From assembly GCF_002251295.1 (NCBI RefSeq), contig NZ_NPJA01000053.1, positions 23,983 to 87,982 on the forward strand: a DNA stretch of 64,000 nt, given 5' to 3'. Each line of letters starts with the position of its first letter. The stretch's first letter is position 1. A program made the translations under genes and the position numbers. Below, one piece after another: positions 51,400 to 59,900 of the stretch. Origin of the DNA: Prevotella sp. P5-50. GTDB taxonomy: Bacteria > Bacteroidota > Bacteroidia > Bacteroidales > Bacteroidaceae. The notes under the pieces are model-generated. The model was not told the DNA's origin. It ran no database searches and worked only from the letters and a program-made list of their open reading frames with translations.

Positions 51400-52438
51400 A
51401 ACAACAGCTTTTGCCATATATCGCTTGCCCCATCAACAGCAGTGTGTGCTGGTGGATCAGATTGGCGGACTGCCACGCGAGTTGCCATCGTGTGCCGAAC
51501 TGTGTGGCTGCGAGGGATTTGTCATGGCTCCCTTTGCTCCTTCTGCAGATTGTCCTATATTGCTGTTGCGCCCGGACAGGGTATATACTTTTGCTTGTGC
51601 AGACCATGTGAAGGCATTGATTCCTGTAGATTCGGTAGAAAATATAGAATCGCAGATTGAACCGCAACCTTTTTCTCATGCCGACTATCAGGTAGATTTC
51701 GCCAATTTCCACGAACATCTTGTCAATGGCGAGTTTAGCAAACTCGTCCTTTCCCGCAGTGTTGACATCAAGCGTAAGCCAGGTCTTACGGCAATCAGTC
51801 TTTTTGCCGAAGCCTGTCGCCGTTATCCACGGGTGATGGTGGCATTGGTTTCCACTCCGCAGGCAGGTACATGGCTTACTGCCACTCCCGAAATTCTGTT
51901 GTCGGGCAGTGGTCGCTTCTGGCAGACTATGGCTCTTGCCGGCACCATGCCCTACAGCGACAAGGTGCGGTGGAGCGATAAGAATATTCAAGAGCAACGG
52001 TATGTGGCTACTTATGTCACTGAGGTGTTGGAACACTATACTTCCGATTTCACCGAACATGGTCCTCGCACGGTGCGCGCTGCCCATTTGGCACATCTGC
52101 GCAGCGATTTCCATTTCACCTTGTCGAATACCGACAGGGTGGGAGAACTCATTCAGGCACTCCATCCCACACCGGCTGTATGTGGTCTGCCCAAGGATGA
52201 GGCTCGCCAGTTTATCCTTGCCAACGAGCATCACGACCGTCGTTATTATAGTGGTTTCATGGGACCGTTGTCACTTCACGATACAACCCATCTCTATGTC
52301 ACCTTGCGCTGCATGCAACTCTTCAACAGTCATTGTCGCCTTTATGCCGGTGGTGGCATCTTGCCAGAAAGTAACGAACAGTTGGAATGGCAGGAGACCG
52401 AAGCGAAACTCGACACTATGCGTCGTCTTTTCCAGTAA
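51392..52438 (+). CDS. menF: Isochorismate synthase
   Basis: 348 residues from ATG 51392; the frame opens earlier, but this start overlaps the thioesterase stop by 8 bases as in coupled genes. The chorismate-binding domain spans about 105-340: KLVLSRSVDIK, ATPEILLSG, ALAGTMPYS, and near the end HPTPAVCGLPKDEA and YSGFMGP. It converts chorismate to isochorismate, the first committed step of menaquinone synthesis. It is on the short side for the family, with a reduced N-terminal domain. Confidence 0.92.
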   Translation: MNETTAFAIYRLPHQQQCVLVDQIGGLPRELPSCAELCGCEGFVMAPFAPSADCPILLLRPDRVYTFACADHVKALIPVDSVENIESQIEPQPFSHADYQVDFANFHEHLVNGEFSKLVLSRSVDIKRKPGLTAISLFAEACRRYPRVMVALVSTPQAGTWLTATPEILLSGSGRFWQTMALAGTMPYSDKVRWSDKNIQEQRYVATYVTEVLEHYTSDFTEHGPRTVRAAHLAHLRSDFHFTLSNTDRVGELIQALHPTPAVCGLPKDEARQFILANEHHDRRYYSGFMGPLSLHDTTHLYVTLRCMQLFNSHCRLYAGGGILPESNEQLEWQETEAKLDTMRRLFQ

Positions 52439-52468
52439 TCATTGCTTATAAACACTAAATCTCTCGTG

Positions 52469-54028
52469 ATGTATTATTCATCGAAAGAAAACGTCAATAT
52501 CCTCACCGCTTTATTGGTTGCCCATGGCGTGCGCCATGCTGTGGTGTGTCCCGGCAGTCGCAATGCTCCTATAGTCCACAACCTTGAGGCCTGTCCTGAT
52601 ATCCAGTGTCATCCGCTTACCGATGAGCGCTCGGCAGGCTTTTGTGCACTGGGCATTACTGATGCTACCAACCAACCCGTAGTGGTGTGTGTCACCAGTG
52701 GGTCGGCATTGCTCAATCTCGCCCCTGCAGTGGCAGAGGCTTACTATCGTCACCGCCCATTGGTCGTGGTTTCTGCTGACCGTCCTCCCCAGTGGATTGA
52801 CCAACTCGATGGGCAGACCCTGCCGCAACCTGATGCGCTTGGACGCTTTGTGGCAAAGGCTGTCTCATTGCCAGAACCTGCTGATGATGAGACACGATGG
52901 TACTGCGAACGGTTGGTCAACGAGGCATTGTTGGAACATCGCGCGCCTGTACATATCAATATAGCCATCAGCGAACCGCTTTTCGATTTCTCTTGTCCCT
53001 CGCTCCCTGCTGTTCGTTGCATGGAACGCATCGAGGCTGAGATGCCCAACCATGTGTTGAGTCACATCGGCCGTATGTTCATGTTGTCCAAACGTCCTAT
53101 GCTTATCAGCGGTCAACCCTTCAACCATCGGTTGGATGAGATGGTGATGATGGTAGAACACGACGAGAGCTATGTGCCCGACCTCGTGGTCTATGTTGGC
53201 TTACCCATAGTGAGCAAACGGGTAAGGAAGTTTCTGCGACGTTCCAAAGAGTCGTGGCTGATCAACGAAACAGGTGAGGTCAGCGACCCCTTGATGAATC
53301 TCACTAAGGTCATTGTAGGTGATTCCGATATGGTGGTTGATCATTTACACTTCCTGCTCGAACAAGATCCCCATCCGTTTGTGCAGCGTTGGCAGACTTT
53401 GGCGGCAAAGGTTGATGAGGCTGTGAGTACCTTTGATGCTCCTTTCTCGCAGCTGCTTGCTGTTCGTCAACTTGAAATGCGATTGTCGGCATTGCCCATG
53501 GTCTATCGCCATTATGCCAACTCTACCGCCATCCGACTGGCGAATAGTTTTGCTACGGGTGCATTATGGTGCAACAGGGGTGTCAATGGCATTGAAGGGT
53601 CACTGTCCACTGCTGTCGGTCAAGCCATGGCAGTCAGTCCGTGGCCTTTGTTCTGTGTCATCGGCGACCTCAGTTTCTTCTACGATCAGAATGCATTATG
53701 GAACAATCAGCTACCGTCCAATCTCCGCATTCTGCTGCTCAACAACGGTGGGGGAGGCATTTTCCGCCTTTTACCTGGATTGGAAAAGAGTCCTGCTCGC
53801 GACGCCTTGGTGTCGGCAGCCCATCATACAACTGCCGCAGGCATCTGCCAACAGTGTGGAGTGGGTTATCGCACCGCTGTTGATGCTGATTCGCTTACTG
53901 ATGGGTTGCAGTGGTTAGTGTCTGCATCCGATCGTCCTTTGTTGCTTGAAGTCACCACCGATGCAGCTATTGACGAGCAAGTGATGCGCAGTTACTATCA
54001 GACTATTCTCAGATATCCTATAGATTGA
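52469..54028 (+). CDS. menD: 2-succinyl-5-enolpyruvyl-6-hydroxy-3-cyclohexene-1-carboxylate synthase
   Basis: 519 residues from ATG 52469 (an in-frame TTG at 52442 is less likely). Thiamine diphosphate enzyme layout: the N-terminal domain has CPGSRNAPI, the glutamate HPLTDERSAGFCALG, then VVCVTSGSALLNLAPAVAEA. The C-terminal ThDP/metal site is IGDLSFFYDQNALW. It condenses isochorismate with 2-oxoglutarate. The gene ends at a strong hairpin; menB, menC and menE do not follow, so the rest of the pathway is elsewhere. Confidence 0.95.
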   Translation: MYYSSKENVNILTALLVAHGVRHAVVCPGSRNAPIVHNLEACPDIQCHPLTDERSAGFCALGITDATNQPVVVCVTSGSALLNLAPAVAEAYYRHRPLVVVSADRPPQWIDQLDGQTLPQPDALGRFVAKAVSLPEPADDETRWYCERLVNEALLEHRAPVHINIAISEPLFDFSCPSLPAVRCMERIEAEMPNHVLSHIGRMFMLSKRPMLISGQPFNHRLDEMVMMVEHDESYVPDLVVYVGLPIVSKRVRKFLRRSKESWLINETGEVSDPLMNLTKVIVGDSDMVVDHLHFLLEQDPHPFVQRWQTLAAKVDEAVSTFDAPFSQLLAVRQLEMRLSALPMVYRHYANSTAIRLANSFATGALWCNRGVNGIEGSLSTAVGQAMAVSPWPLFCVIGDLSFFYDQNALWNNQLPSNLRILLLNNGGGGIFRLLPGLEKSPARDALVSAAHHTTAAGICQQCGVGYRTAVDADSLTDGLQWLVSASDRPLLLEVTTDAAIDEQVMRSYYQTILRYPID

Positions 54029-54073
54029 TTCCATCAATCGGTCATTAGCGATTATCGCTTTTGGAGTATAGCA

Positions 54074-54116
54074 ATCGGGCAGGAAGAAAACATCTTGGTG
54101 TTTCTTCCTGCCCGAT
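54074..54116. terminator. Long hairpin between convergent genes
   Basis: An 18-pair stem (ATCGGGCAGGAAGAAA / TTTCTTCCTGCCCGAT plus CA/TG, one bulge) with a 6-base loop. It lies between the menD and GH2 stops, convergent, and has no long T-run. Bidirectional termination is likely. Confidence 0.6.
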
Positions 54117-54155
54117 ATTCATGATTTCAAAATCGGCTGTTTGTCCGATATGAGT

Positions 54156-57152
54156 TTATTGCTTATGCTGGGAAGCATAGCGCAGCATGTTGAGCAACAG
54201 CTGTCGTCCTACAGCATCGGCTTTGTTCATGCCCTGAGTGTTGAAGGTATTCATCGACTCGTTCATACCGTCGAGATCCACCTTCTTCGTATAGGCTTCC
54301 GTTCCTTTAAGGCAAGCAGGGATGTCGAGTGTGGTAATGAGTATTCTGCCACGTCCTGCAGGAATCTCGGAGAGTGCCGAATACACCTCTTTGCGATGGT
54401 CAGACACACAACCGACCAATACTTCACCGCTCATGTCGCGCAAACCGATGCGGCGACGATTGTAGGCTGCAAAACACTGATACTCCCAGTTGAACACACA
54501 GTCGGTGGGCAATCCTTCAAAGATGGGGTGTGACCGACAGAAGAAGTTGCCACCATACCATGATCGTCCCAAGGCTTTCTCACCTCTATAGTCCATCACC
54601 TCTTTATCGCAAAGCAGATCTGCCCAGCGCACGGGATTATCTACAATGACGAGGGTGTGGCCCGAATAAACCCACTCCAGAATATCACTGTATCCACTTC
54701 CAAACTGTGTGGGTTCAAAGGCTCCTACTATCATCAGGTCTGCCTGTGGTCTGCCACGATGGTAATTCACCGTCTTCACGCCTTGTGCATCAAGGTAGGC
54801 AGCCAGTACACCAGTGGTATCAGCCACGGCACATACACCGTCAATACCTGTTGCATTCATAGCCACGGCATAGATCTTATCATCACCGGTAGCCGCGGTG
54901 CGTCCGTGTTGTTGCAGTTGGGCTTCGATGCTGACATAACCGGCACAGGGAATGCGCACCTTCCAACCAGTCATCAGATTCTCGCCATAGACCACTCCGC
55001 CACTCACTTTGACGCGCTTTTTCATCCGTGACAATACTTTGCCTTGCGCGTCGCGTGCGGTGAGTTGAAGCATGGCTGGTCCGTGGATATCCTTTCTGTT
55101 GACGATATACACATCGGTAGTCGTCGTATCGCCAACGGCAAGCACCTTATGGGTGAGTTTCACTGAGAGATAAAGTGGGCGGTTGTAACGGGCTATCAGC
55201 TGTGCATCACCTTTGAGGTTGCGGTAGTTATCTACCACACCCGAATGGTTCTCCAGTTTCATCGACTCCCATCCGTTGATGGCATAGGCATCTACTGTGT
55301 TGCTGATGTGAACATTCTCCATCACACGGCCTTGGTAATAATATGCCACATTACCCATCTGTCGAGTCAGACTGTCAACACAGGGGAATGCCTTGCTGAA
55401 GCCACGGGTGCGGAGGAAGTTGTCGTAGGCATCATACCATGCTAAATAGTCGGCAGCCTCCCAGTTGTTAGTGCGTCCCGAACGGAGAATCTCGTCGCGG
55501 ATGAGTTGCAGACGTGGCGGTGTGCCGATGGCTCCTTCTTCTCCCCAATATACTATTTCGCCTTTATTATCAGAGAAACGCAGGTAGTCGTTCTTGCCTT
55601 TATAGATATAGTCATGATAGACACCGGGTCCGCCAGCATGGTGGTTGTCCCACCAACCAATGTTGTGGAAGGTGGTATCGCCGGGCATCAGGTGCAGTTT
55701 GAAATGGTCGTCGGGTAATCCCTCCGGATTCTTTCCGTTGCACGAATTATAGGTGAGGATGCGCGATGGGTCGAGGCGATGTGCCATTTGCATCTGTCGG
55801 CGGTCTTCTGCCTGTGGTGAAGCACCACGCTCGTTGTGCAGATTATAGATGATGAGTGATGGATGTGATCGGTCGCGACGTATCATACGTGCCAGTTTCT
55901 CATTGCGGTAGTTGAAATAAAACTGGGTGTAGGCTGTACCGTCATCAAACTTGTTGGCGGGATATTGGTTGCCGCCGGGTTCCTCGAAATAGAGCAGACC
56001 GAGTTCGTCGGCTGCGTTGAGCACATCGGTATTGCCGATGGTGCGGTGGAAGTTAAGCATATTCATGCCCAGTTGTTTGGCGTCTCGCACCTGTTTGTAG
56101 GCGAGCTCGCGAGAAGGAGTAATACCGTTGTCGGGCCAGAAACTCCATGAGATGGCGGTGATGAGGGTGATGCGCTTGCCGTTGAGGTAGAACTGTCGGT
56201 CACCTTTTACGTCGCGCACTTCAAACCATCGGAATCCGAAACGTTGTGTCAACTCATCGTTGCCCAGTTTGGCGGTAAGTTCGTAGAGGTTGGGTTCTTC
56301 CACACTCCATAGTTTGGCTTGAGGTAAAGAGAGGGTCAGGGTTTTCTCGCTACCATCCATCTGTTCCTGACGACTCCATACTACCTTGTTGCTTCCGCGT
56401 TCTCTCAGTTCGAGTTTCAGTGGTGTGGCTTGTTTCACGCCTTCTGCTGCTATGTGTACTTTGACGGTAGAGGCGGCTGGGGTGTTCTCCACAAACATAT
56501 CGCGGATAAACGTATTGTCGGTTGCCACGAGGTGAACACGTCCTGTGATTCCTCCAAAACCATGTGAGGGATTGGTGAGGTAGGCTCCCCACGCATAACA
56601 CTGCGAGTCTTTCCAGTTGAAATTGCCGTTGGGGTCGGTGATGCGAACAGCTACCTCATTCTTTTGTCCCACCTTGGCGTATGGGGTGATATCCACTTCA
56701 AAGGGAGTGCTGTTGACCAAATCGTAGCCCACCAATTGGCGGTTGACGAAGATCTCGGCACGGAAGCGCACGGCATCAAACTGCAGAGCGATGCGCTTGC
56801 CTTGCCAGTTGGCAGGCACATCAACCTGCGTGCGAAACCATGACACGCCGACATAATTGCCGGTCACACCATAGGTCTGACCATTCCATCCCCACATCTC
56901 ACCTTCCACAGTGGCAGGAAGATGCACACCAGTCTTCTGTGGGTGGTCGAGCAACTGCCATCCGCCTGTGGGCAGATTGACTGGCAGCGATGCCATGGTG
57001 ACGGGCGGTGTGAAGAGTTTGTCGTTTGCCCACTGTGCTTGAGGATCGAGGGTGATGTCCCACGCTAATGGCGACAGGTCGATCTTGTCGCGTGCCGCAC
57101 TCTGTAAAGCAACAGCAGAGAGGGCTATTAGTAATAATCTTTTGATTTGCAT
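54156..57152 (-). CDS. Secreted GH2-family glycoside hydrolase, long form
   Basis: 998 residues, signal peptide at 1-20 (LQSAAR). Jelly-roll, Ig-like and TIM-barrel domains: WFRTQVDVPANWQGKRIALQFD and VRFRAEIFVN at the start, acid/base E441 in NLHNERGASP and the nucleophile among E538/E539 in YWGEEGAIG. The C-terminal 250 residues are unusual: QADLMIVGAFEP, LEWVYSGHTLVIVDNPVRW and GRGRILITTLDIP suggest a glutamine-amidotransferase-like fold as found in some trehalose utilisation/ThuA-type proteins. The substrate is uncertain; beta-glycosidase on plant polysaccharides is probable. It is the second gene after an EamA transporter. Confidence 0.85.
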   Translation of the reverse strand: MQIKRLLLIALSAVALQSAARDKIDLSPLAWDITLDPQAQWANDKLFTPPVTMASLPVNLPTGGWQLLDHPQKTGVHLPATVEGEMWGWNGQTYGVTGNYVGVSWFRTQVDVPANWQGKRIALQFDAVRFRAEIFVNRQLVGYDLVNSTPFEVDITPYAKVGQKNEVAVRITDPNGNFNWKDSQCYAWGAYLTNPSHGFGGITGRVHLVATDNTFIRDMFVENTPAASTVKVHIAAEGVKQATPLKLELRERGSNKVVWSRQEQMDGSEKTLTLSLPQAKLWSVEEPNLYELTAKLGNDELTQRFGFRWFEVRDVKGDRQFYLNGKRITLITAISWSFWPDNGITPSRELAYKQVRDAKQLGMNMLNFHRTIGNTDVLNAADELGLLYFEEPGGNQYPANKFDDGTAYTQFYFNYRNEKLARMIRRDRSHPSLIIYNLHNERGASPQAEDRRQMQMAHRLDPSRILTYNSCNGKNPEGLPDDHFKLHLMPGDTTFHNIGWWDNHHAGGPGVYHDYIYKGKNDYLRFSDNKGEIVYWGEEGAIGTPPRLQLIRDEILRSGRTNNWEAADYLAWYDAYDNFLRTRGFSKAFPCVDSLTRQMGNVAYYYQGRVMENVHISNTVDAYAINGWESMKLENHSGVVDNYRNLKGDAQLIARYNRPLYLSVKLTHKVLAVGDTTTTDVYIVNRKDIHGPAMLQLTARDAQGKVLSRMKKRVKVSGGVVYGENLMTGWKVRIPCAGYVSIEAQLQQHGRTAATGDDKIYAVAMNATGIDGVCAVADTTGVLAAYLDAQGVKTVNYHRGRPQADLMIVGAFEPTQFGSGYSDILEWVYSGHTLVIVDNPVRWADLLCDKEVMDYRGEKALGRSWYGGNFFCRSHPIFEGLPTDCVFNWEYQCFAAYNRRRIGLRDMSGEVLVGCVSDHRKEVYSALSEIPAGRGRILITTLDIPACLKGTEAYTKKVDLDGMNESMNTFNTQGMNKADAVGRQLLLNMLRYASQHKQ

Positions 57153-57250
57153 AATTGTTGTTTTTTAGATTAGTTAATATGTGATGTTTGGTAGGGTAGT
57201 GTGTAGTAGTTTGTCGGTGATTGTTGGGCTGTCAGACCGTAGCAGGACTC

Positions 57251-58135
57251 TTATGTCTTTCGGTCTGCCATATACATTCCCGTCAGAATACAGACGGCAC
57301 CTATCAGAAAATAGATGGTAATCTTCTCGCCCAACACCCATGAGGCAAAGATCATCGTGGTGATGGGATTGAAATATACCCAGTTGGTGGCTTTCACCGC
57401 ACCGAGTTTGGAGATACACCAGTTCCATGTCAGGAAACAAATCATCGATGCCAGACAGCCTAAAAACAATAGGTTGCCCACAACCACGGGTTGGGTCAGC
57501 ACTGCCATGGAAGGCACGCCCGGCACCAATATATAATAAGGTATGATGGTCAGCACACCATAGAAGAATACCTTCCGCGTGATGAAAGCAGCACTATACT
57601 TGTCGGTCATTGTCTTCATCAACAGCGAGTAGAATGCCCAACAGATGCAGGCTGTAAATGCCAGGGCGTCGCCCACGGGAGAAAGGTGGAGCACAAATCT
57701 GCCGTTGAGCACTACGATGATCATACCCATAAATGCCAATAGTGAACCTGTCAACTGCATGATATGGATGCGCGAAGAGCGATAGACCAACCGCACCAGT
57801 AGTGTGGCAAACAGTGGACAGGAGCATACGATGAGTGAAGTATTGGTGGCTGTAGTGTAGTTCATGGCTTCGTTCTCACTCAGGAAATAGAGTGAACCTC
57901 CGGTGATGCCCAACAATACCATCAGACCTTCGTCGCGCCATGAGTCAGCAAAGAGTCGTCGATGGTTGAAACAGAACATCAGCACATATGCCATGGTGAA
58001 ACGCAGCGTGAATATCTGTGCTGGCGAAAGACCATTAATCATCAACACCTTGGTAGATACAAAGGTGGTGCCCCATATTGCTACAGTTAGGAATGCAACA
58101 AGATGGTAGAAGATGTTATTGTTTGTCTTTGGCAT
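57251..58135 (-). CDS. EamA/DMT-family transporter
   Basis: 294 residues from ATG 58135 (an earlier start at 58156 adds 7 residues). Ten membrane helices in two EamA repeats; motifs FLTVAIWGTTFVSTKVL near the start and KATNWVYFNPITTMIFASWVLGEKI at the second repeat. DMT exporters move amino acids, nucleotide sugars or other metabolites; the substrate is not predictable. The gene is driven by a cassette promoter at 58200-58231. The GH2 gene follows 98 bases on. Confidence 0.9.
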   Translation of the reverse strand: MPKTNNNIFYHLVAFLTVAIWGTTFVSTKVLMINGLSPAQIFTLRFTMAYVLMFCFNHRRLFADSWRDEGLMVLLGITGGSLYFLSENEAMNYTTATNTSLIVCSCPLFATLLVRLVYRSSRIHIMQLTGSLLAFMGMIIVVLNGRFVLHLSPVGDALAFTACICWAFYSLLMKTMTDKYSAAFITRKVFFYGVLTIIPYYILVPGVPSMAVLTQPVVVGNLLFLGCLASMICFLTWNWCISKLGAVKATNWVYFNPITTMIFASWVLGEKITIYFLIGAVCILTGMYMADRKT

Positions 58136-58199
58136 CTGAATCTTTGGTGTTATCACGAATCAATACAGTCTTTGTTGTGTGGCTATCGCTACACGCATG

Positions 58200-58257
58200 C
58201 AAAGATAGTGCAAACCGAGTGAAATGCCAAAGAAAAACTGTGTTTTTCTTTTATTTC
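58200..58257 (-). promoter_or_regulatory. Hairpin-promoter cassette, copy 3, driving the EamA gene
   Basis: Minus strand: hairpin GAAATAAAAGAAAAAC / GTTTTTCTTTGGCATTTC (58221-58257), TTTG (58228-58231) within its arm, 20-base spacer ending CTCGGTTTGCAC, then TATCTTTG (58200-58207). The EamA start is about 65 bases downstream. Confidence 0.7.
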
Positions 58258-58344
58258 CGAACTGACGAACGAAGAAAGAGCAGAGTCAAGCTCGCTTGAA
58301 CTATGCCTTTCGAGGAGGAAGAAAACCTTAAGGTTAGGTGCCGC
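58258..58344. repeat. Dispersed-repeat segment, AGGTGCCGCC family
   Basis: Contains TCAAGCTCGCTTGA (a palindrome) at about 58288 and AGGTGCCGCCTATCTTGG at 58338-58355, both also found at other repeat sites in the window. The segment GATAGTGCAAACCGA near 58368 repeats the cassette core. Confidence 0.5.
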
Positions 58345-58885
58345 CTATCTTGGGACTCCTGTCCAGAGATAGTGCAAACCGATATCTTGATAATAGTATT
58401 TTGATAGCGAGCCGATGTACTTGCGTCCTTTAATGTCATATCGCTCAGACTTCTCAATAAGAAAAGCATTTTGCATATATTCAAGATATACGGAAACCGT
58501 CTTGTCCGTGATATTCTGAACGTTGCTTACAGACTTGAAAGTGTTGGCAATATTAAGTGCATTGACAGGTGCGCCTATGCTTGAAGCCACAGTCTTTGAA
58601 AGCTCTTCAAATTCAGGTTTTAAGGTAATGTCATTACGCTCATATAGGTCACGGAGATATACGGTACGGTATAGCCTACGCAAGAAATCGGATTTCTTAT
58701 CATCGCCAATTTGAGTTAAGAGTTGTGGAAGTCCACCAAACATCATCATCCAACAGGTGCTGTCGGAAAAGCTTCTTTAGCAAGAAAGACTTTCCCGAAC
58801 GTCTTAATCCTGTTATAATTTTAATCAATCCGTTGCCTTTAGAACGAATCAATTGGTCGATATAAGTGCTTCTGTTAACTATCAT
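58345..58885 (-). pseudogene. Remnant of an AAA/DUF4143 ATPase gene
   Basis: Two fragments in different frames. The 5' part (58885 to about 58745) reads MIVNRSTYIDQLI, then a Walker A motif GLRRSGKSFLLKKLF. The 3' part (from 58749, MMMFGGLPQLLTQ) is DUF4143 (RTVYLRDLYERNDI, KYYYQDIGL). The Walker B region between them, about 150 residues, is deleted, with a GATGATGATG microhomology at the junction. At the 3' end the gene runs into cassette-like repeat sequence, so the normal C-terminus is also lost. Intact relatives are ATP-binding proteins of unknown role. It has a promoter and palindromic operator, see 58889-58932. Confidence 0.75.
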
Positions 58886-58888
58886 ACA

Positions 58889-58932
58889 TTCCGAAAAAGT
58901 GGTACATGTTCCACTTTTTCGGAACAAAGGTA
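58889..58932 (-). promoter_or_regulatory. Promoter box with 36-bp palindromic operator
   Basis: On the minus strand TACCTTTG (58925-58932) is followed directly by a palindrome TTCCGAAAAAGTGG / CCACTTTTTCGGAA (58889-58924; 14-base perfect arms, 8-base centre). The palindrome covers the expected start of transcription and ends 3 bases before the ATG at 58885. Confidence 0.65.
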
Positions 58933-58998
58933 ATGCTATTCTTTTAAAAATAAGACAGTTTCTTTAGGAATTTGACAATTTTAGCCAAATTCGCTACT

Positions 58999-59229
58999 CT
59001 ACATATACACCTCCATGCCATTCACCTCAAATATACACACATCTCGAAGCTGCCGGATTTCATTTGAGTCCATCAGTTTCATTCGTCTTGTGCCTTTATA
59101 GAAGTCATATTTGAGGGAGATGCAACGGTGCCAGGACTGGATCTCACCGCTGCGAGTCCATAGACGGATGTCGATGGGTTCGGGACTGGATAGGATTTTG
59201 CGGAGGGTGGTGATGTGGATGGATTGCAT
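58999..59229 (-). CDS. Small conserved protein, mobile-region type
   Basis: 76 residues, starting MQSIHITTLRKIL and containing LWTRSGEIQSWHRCISL, DFYKGTRRMKL and RDVCIFEVNGMEVYM. I recall similar short proteins in Bacteroidales mobile or prophage-like loci with HU-type DNA-binding proteins, with unknown function; the recollection is unverified. The last residues (EVNGMEVYM) form a typical beta strand end. It stands alone near repeats and a truncated ORF, so it may be a relic of a larger locus. Confidence 0.6.
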   Translation of the reverse strand: MQSIHITTLRKILSSPEPIDIRLWTRSGEIQSWHRCISLKYDFYKGTRRMKLMDSNEIRQLRDVCIFEVNGMEVYM

Positions 59230-59240
59230 CGTGATGTGGA

Positions 59241-59423
59241 TTAATCGAAGGTGGGATGGAAAAACTCATCGAAGATGTTCTTACCGTAGTCAATGGTGAT
59301 TGGGAGATGATGACTTCTATATTTGTACTTGAACTTGATACTGTTCGTGGCGTTGTCCAGTGCGTAAATTTTCACGGATTTTACTTTTGTCCTTACAGGA
59401 CGTTTGAAAAAATAACCATACAT
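59241..59423 (-). pseudogene. Truncated ORF fragment next to an inverted-repeat element
   Basis: A 60-codon frame; its first dozen codons lie in the terminal repeat of the 59381-59615 element. The part after 59380 reads IYALDNATNSIKFKYKYRSHH, ending DEFFHPTFD, and looks like the 3' end of a gene cut by the element. It ends 11 bases before the 76-residue gene. I cannot identify the family. Confidence 0.35.
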
Positions 59424-59615
59424 ACCCAGGGTGTTACCCTGGGCTAAGAAGATGTTGCCCCATTCGGGGCGTTAGTAACCAAACAAGCAGTGGTGGGCTG
59501 GAAATAACAAAACAAGCAAAGGCGGGCTGAAAGCCCAATGGTTTTCTTAGCCCAGGGTAACACCCTGGGGACATTGTGCAATGTACCCGAGTACGTCCTG
59601 TAAGGACAAAAGTAA
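59381..59615. repeat. Nested inverted-repeat element (about 235 bp)
   Basis: Perfect 23-base terminal inverted repeats, TTACTTTTGTCCTTACAGGA plus CGT at 59381-59403 and its reverse complement at 59593-59615. Inside, a perfect 26-base pair of arms (CCCAGGGTGTTACCCTGGGC and so on; 59425-59450 and 59544-59569), each itself a short palindrome, flank a core with two smaller hairpins (GCCCCATTCGGGGC, GGGCTGAAAGCCC). It has no coding capacity, so it is MITE-like or a non-autonomous element. Confidence 0.75.
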
Positions 59616-59628
59616 CAATCATCGGATT

Positions 59629-59900
59629 GTTTTCGTTAAGCCATGAGCAGAATCGAACTTTCCGATTAAGTGAACGAAAAATCAAGCTCGCTTGATGTTT
59701 TCCGAACGTGAGGAAAGTCAACGAAGTTAAGCTCGCTTTGATTATGCCGTGGCGAGAAAACAAAGGCGTATGCCAATTTAGACGGAATTTAAACGGATTG
59801 TTTTTGGTGGTTGCCTGTCGGCAAGATGTTTTGGAGTAGCGAAGACAGAGTGAGAGCTCGCTTTCACTATGCTGAGTCACGACAAAACAAACCATAGGTA
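59629..59900. repeat. Dispersed-repeat stretch with palindromic AAGCTCGCTT units
   Basis: Starts with GTTTTCGTTAAGCC, GAGCAGAATCGAAC (as at 43491, 43570, 61790). It then holds several versions of an AAGCTCGCTT palindrome, for example ATCAAGCTCGCTTGAT near 59681, and TTGCCTGTCGGCAAGA near 59811, which recurs near 61863. No gene. Confidence 0.6.

Noticed and set aside
59434..59895. 153-codon minus-strand frame
   Set aside because: It runs through the inverted-repeat element and dispersed repeats; the residues come from palindromic repeat sequence.
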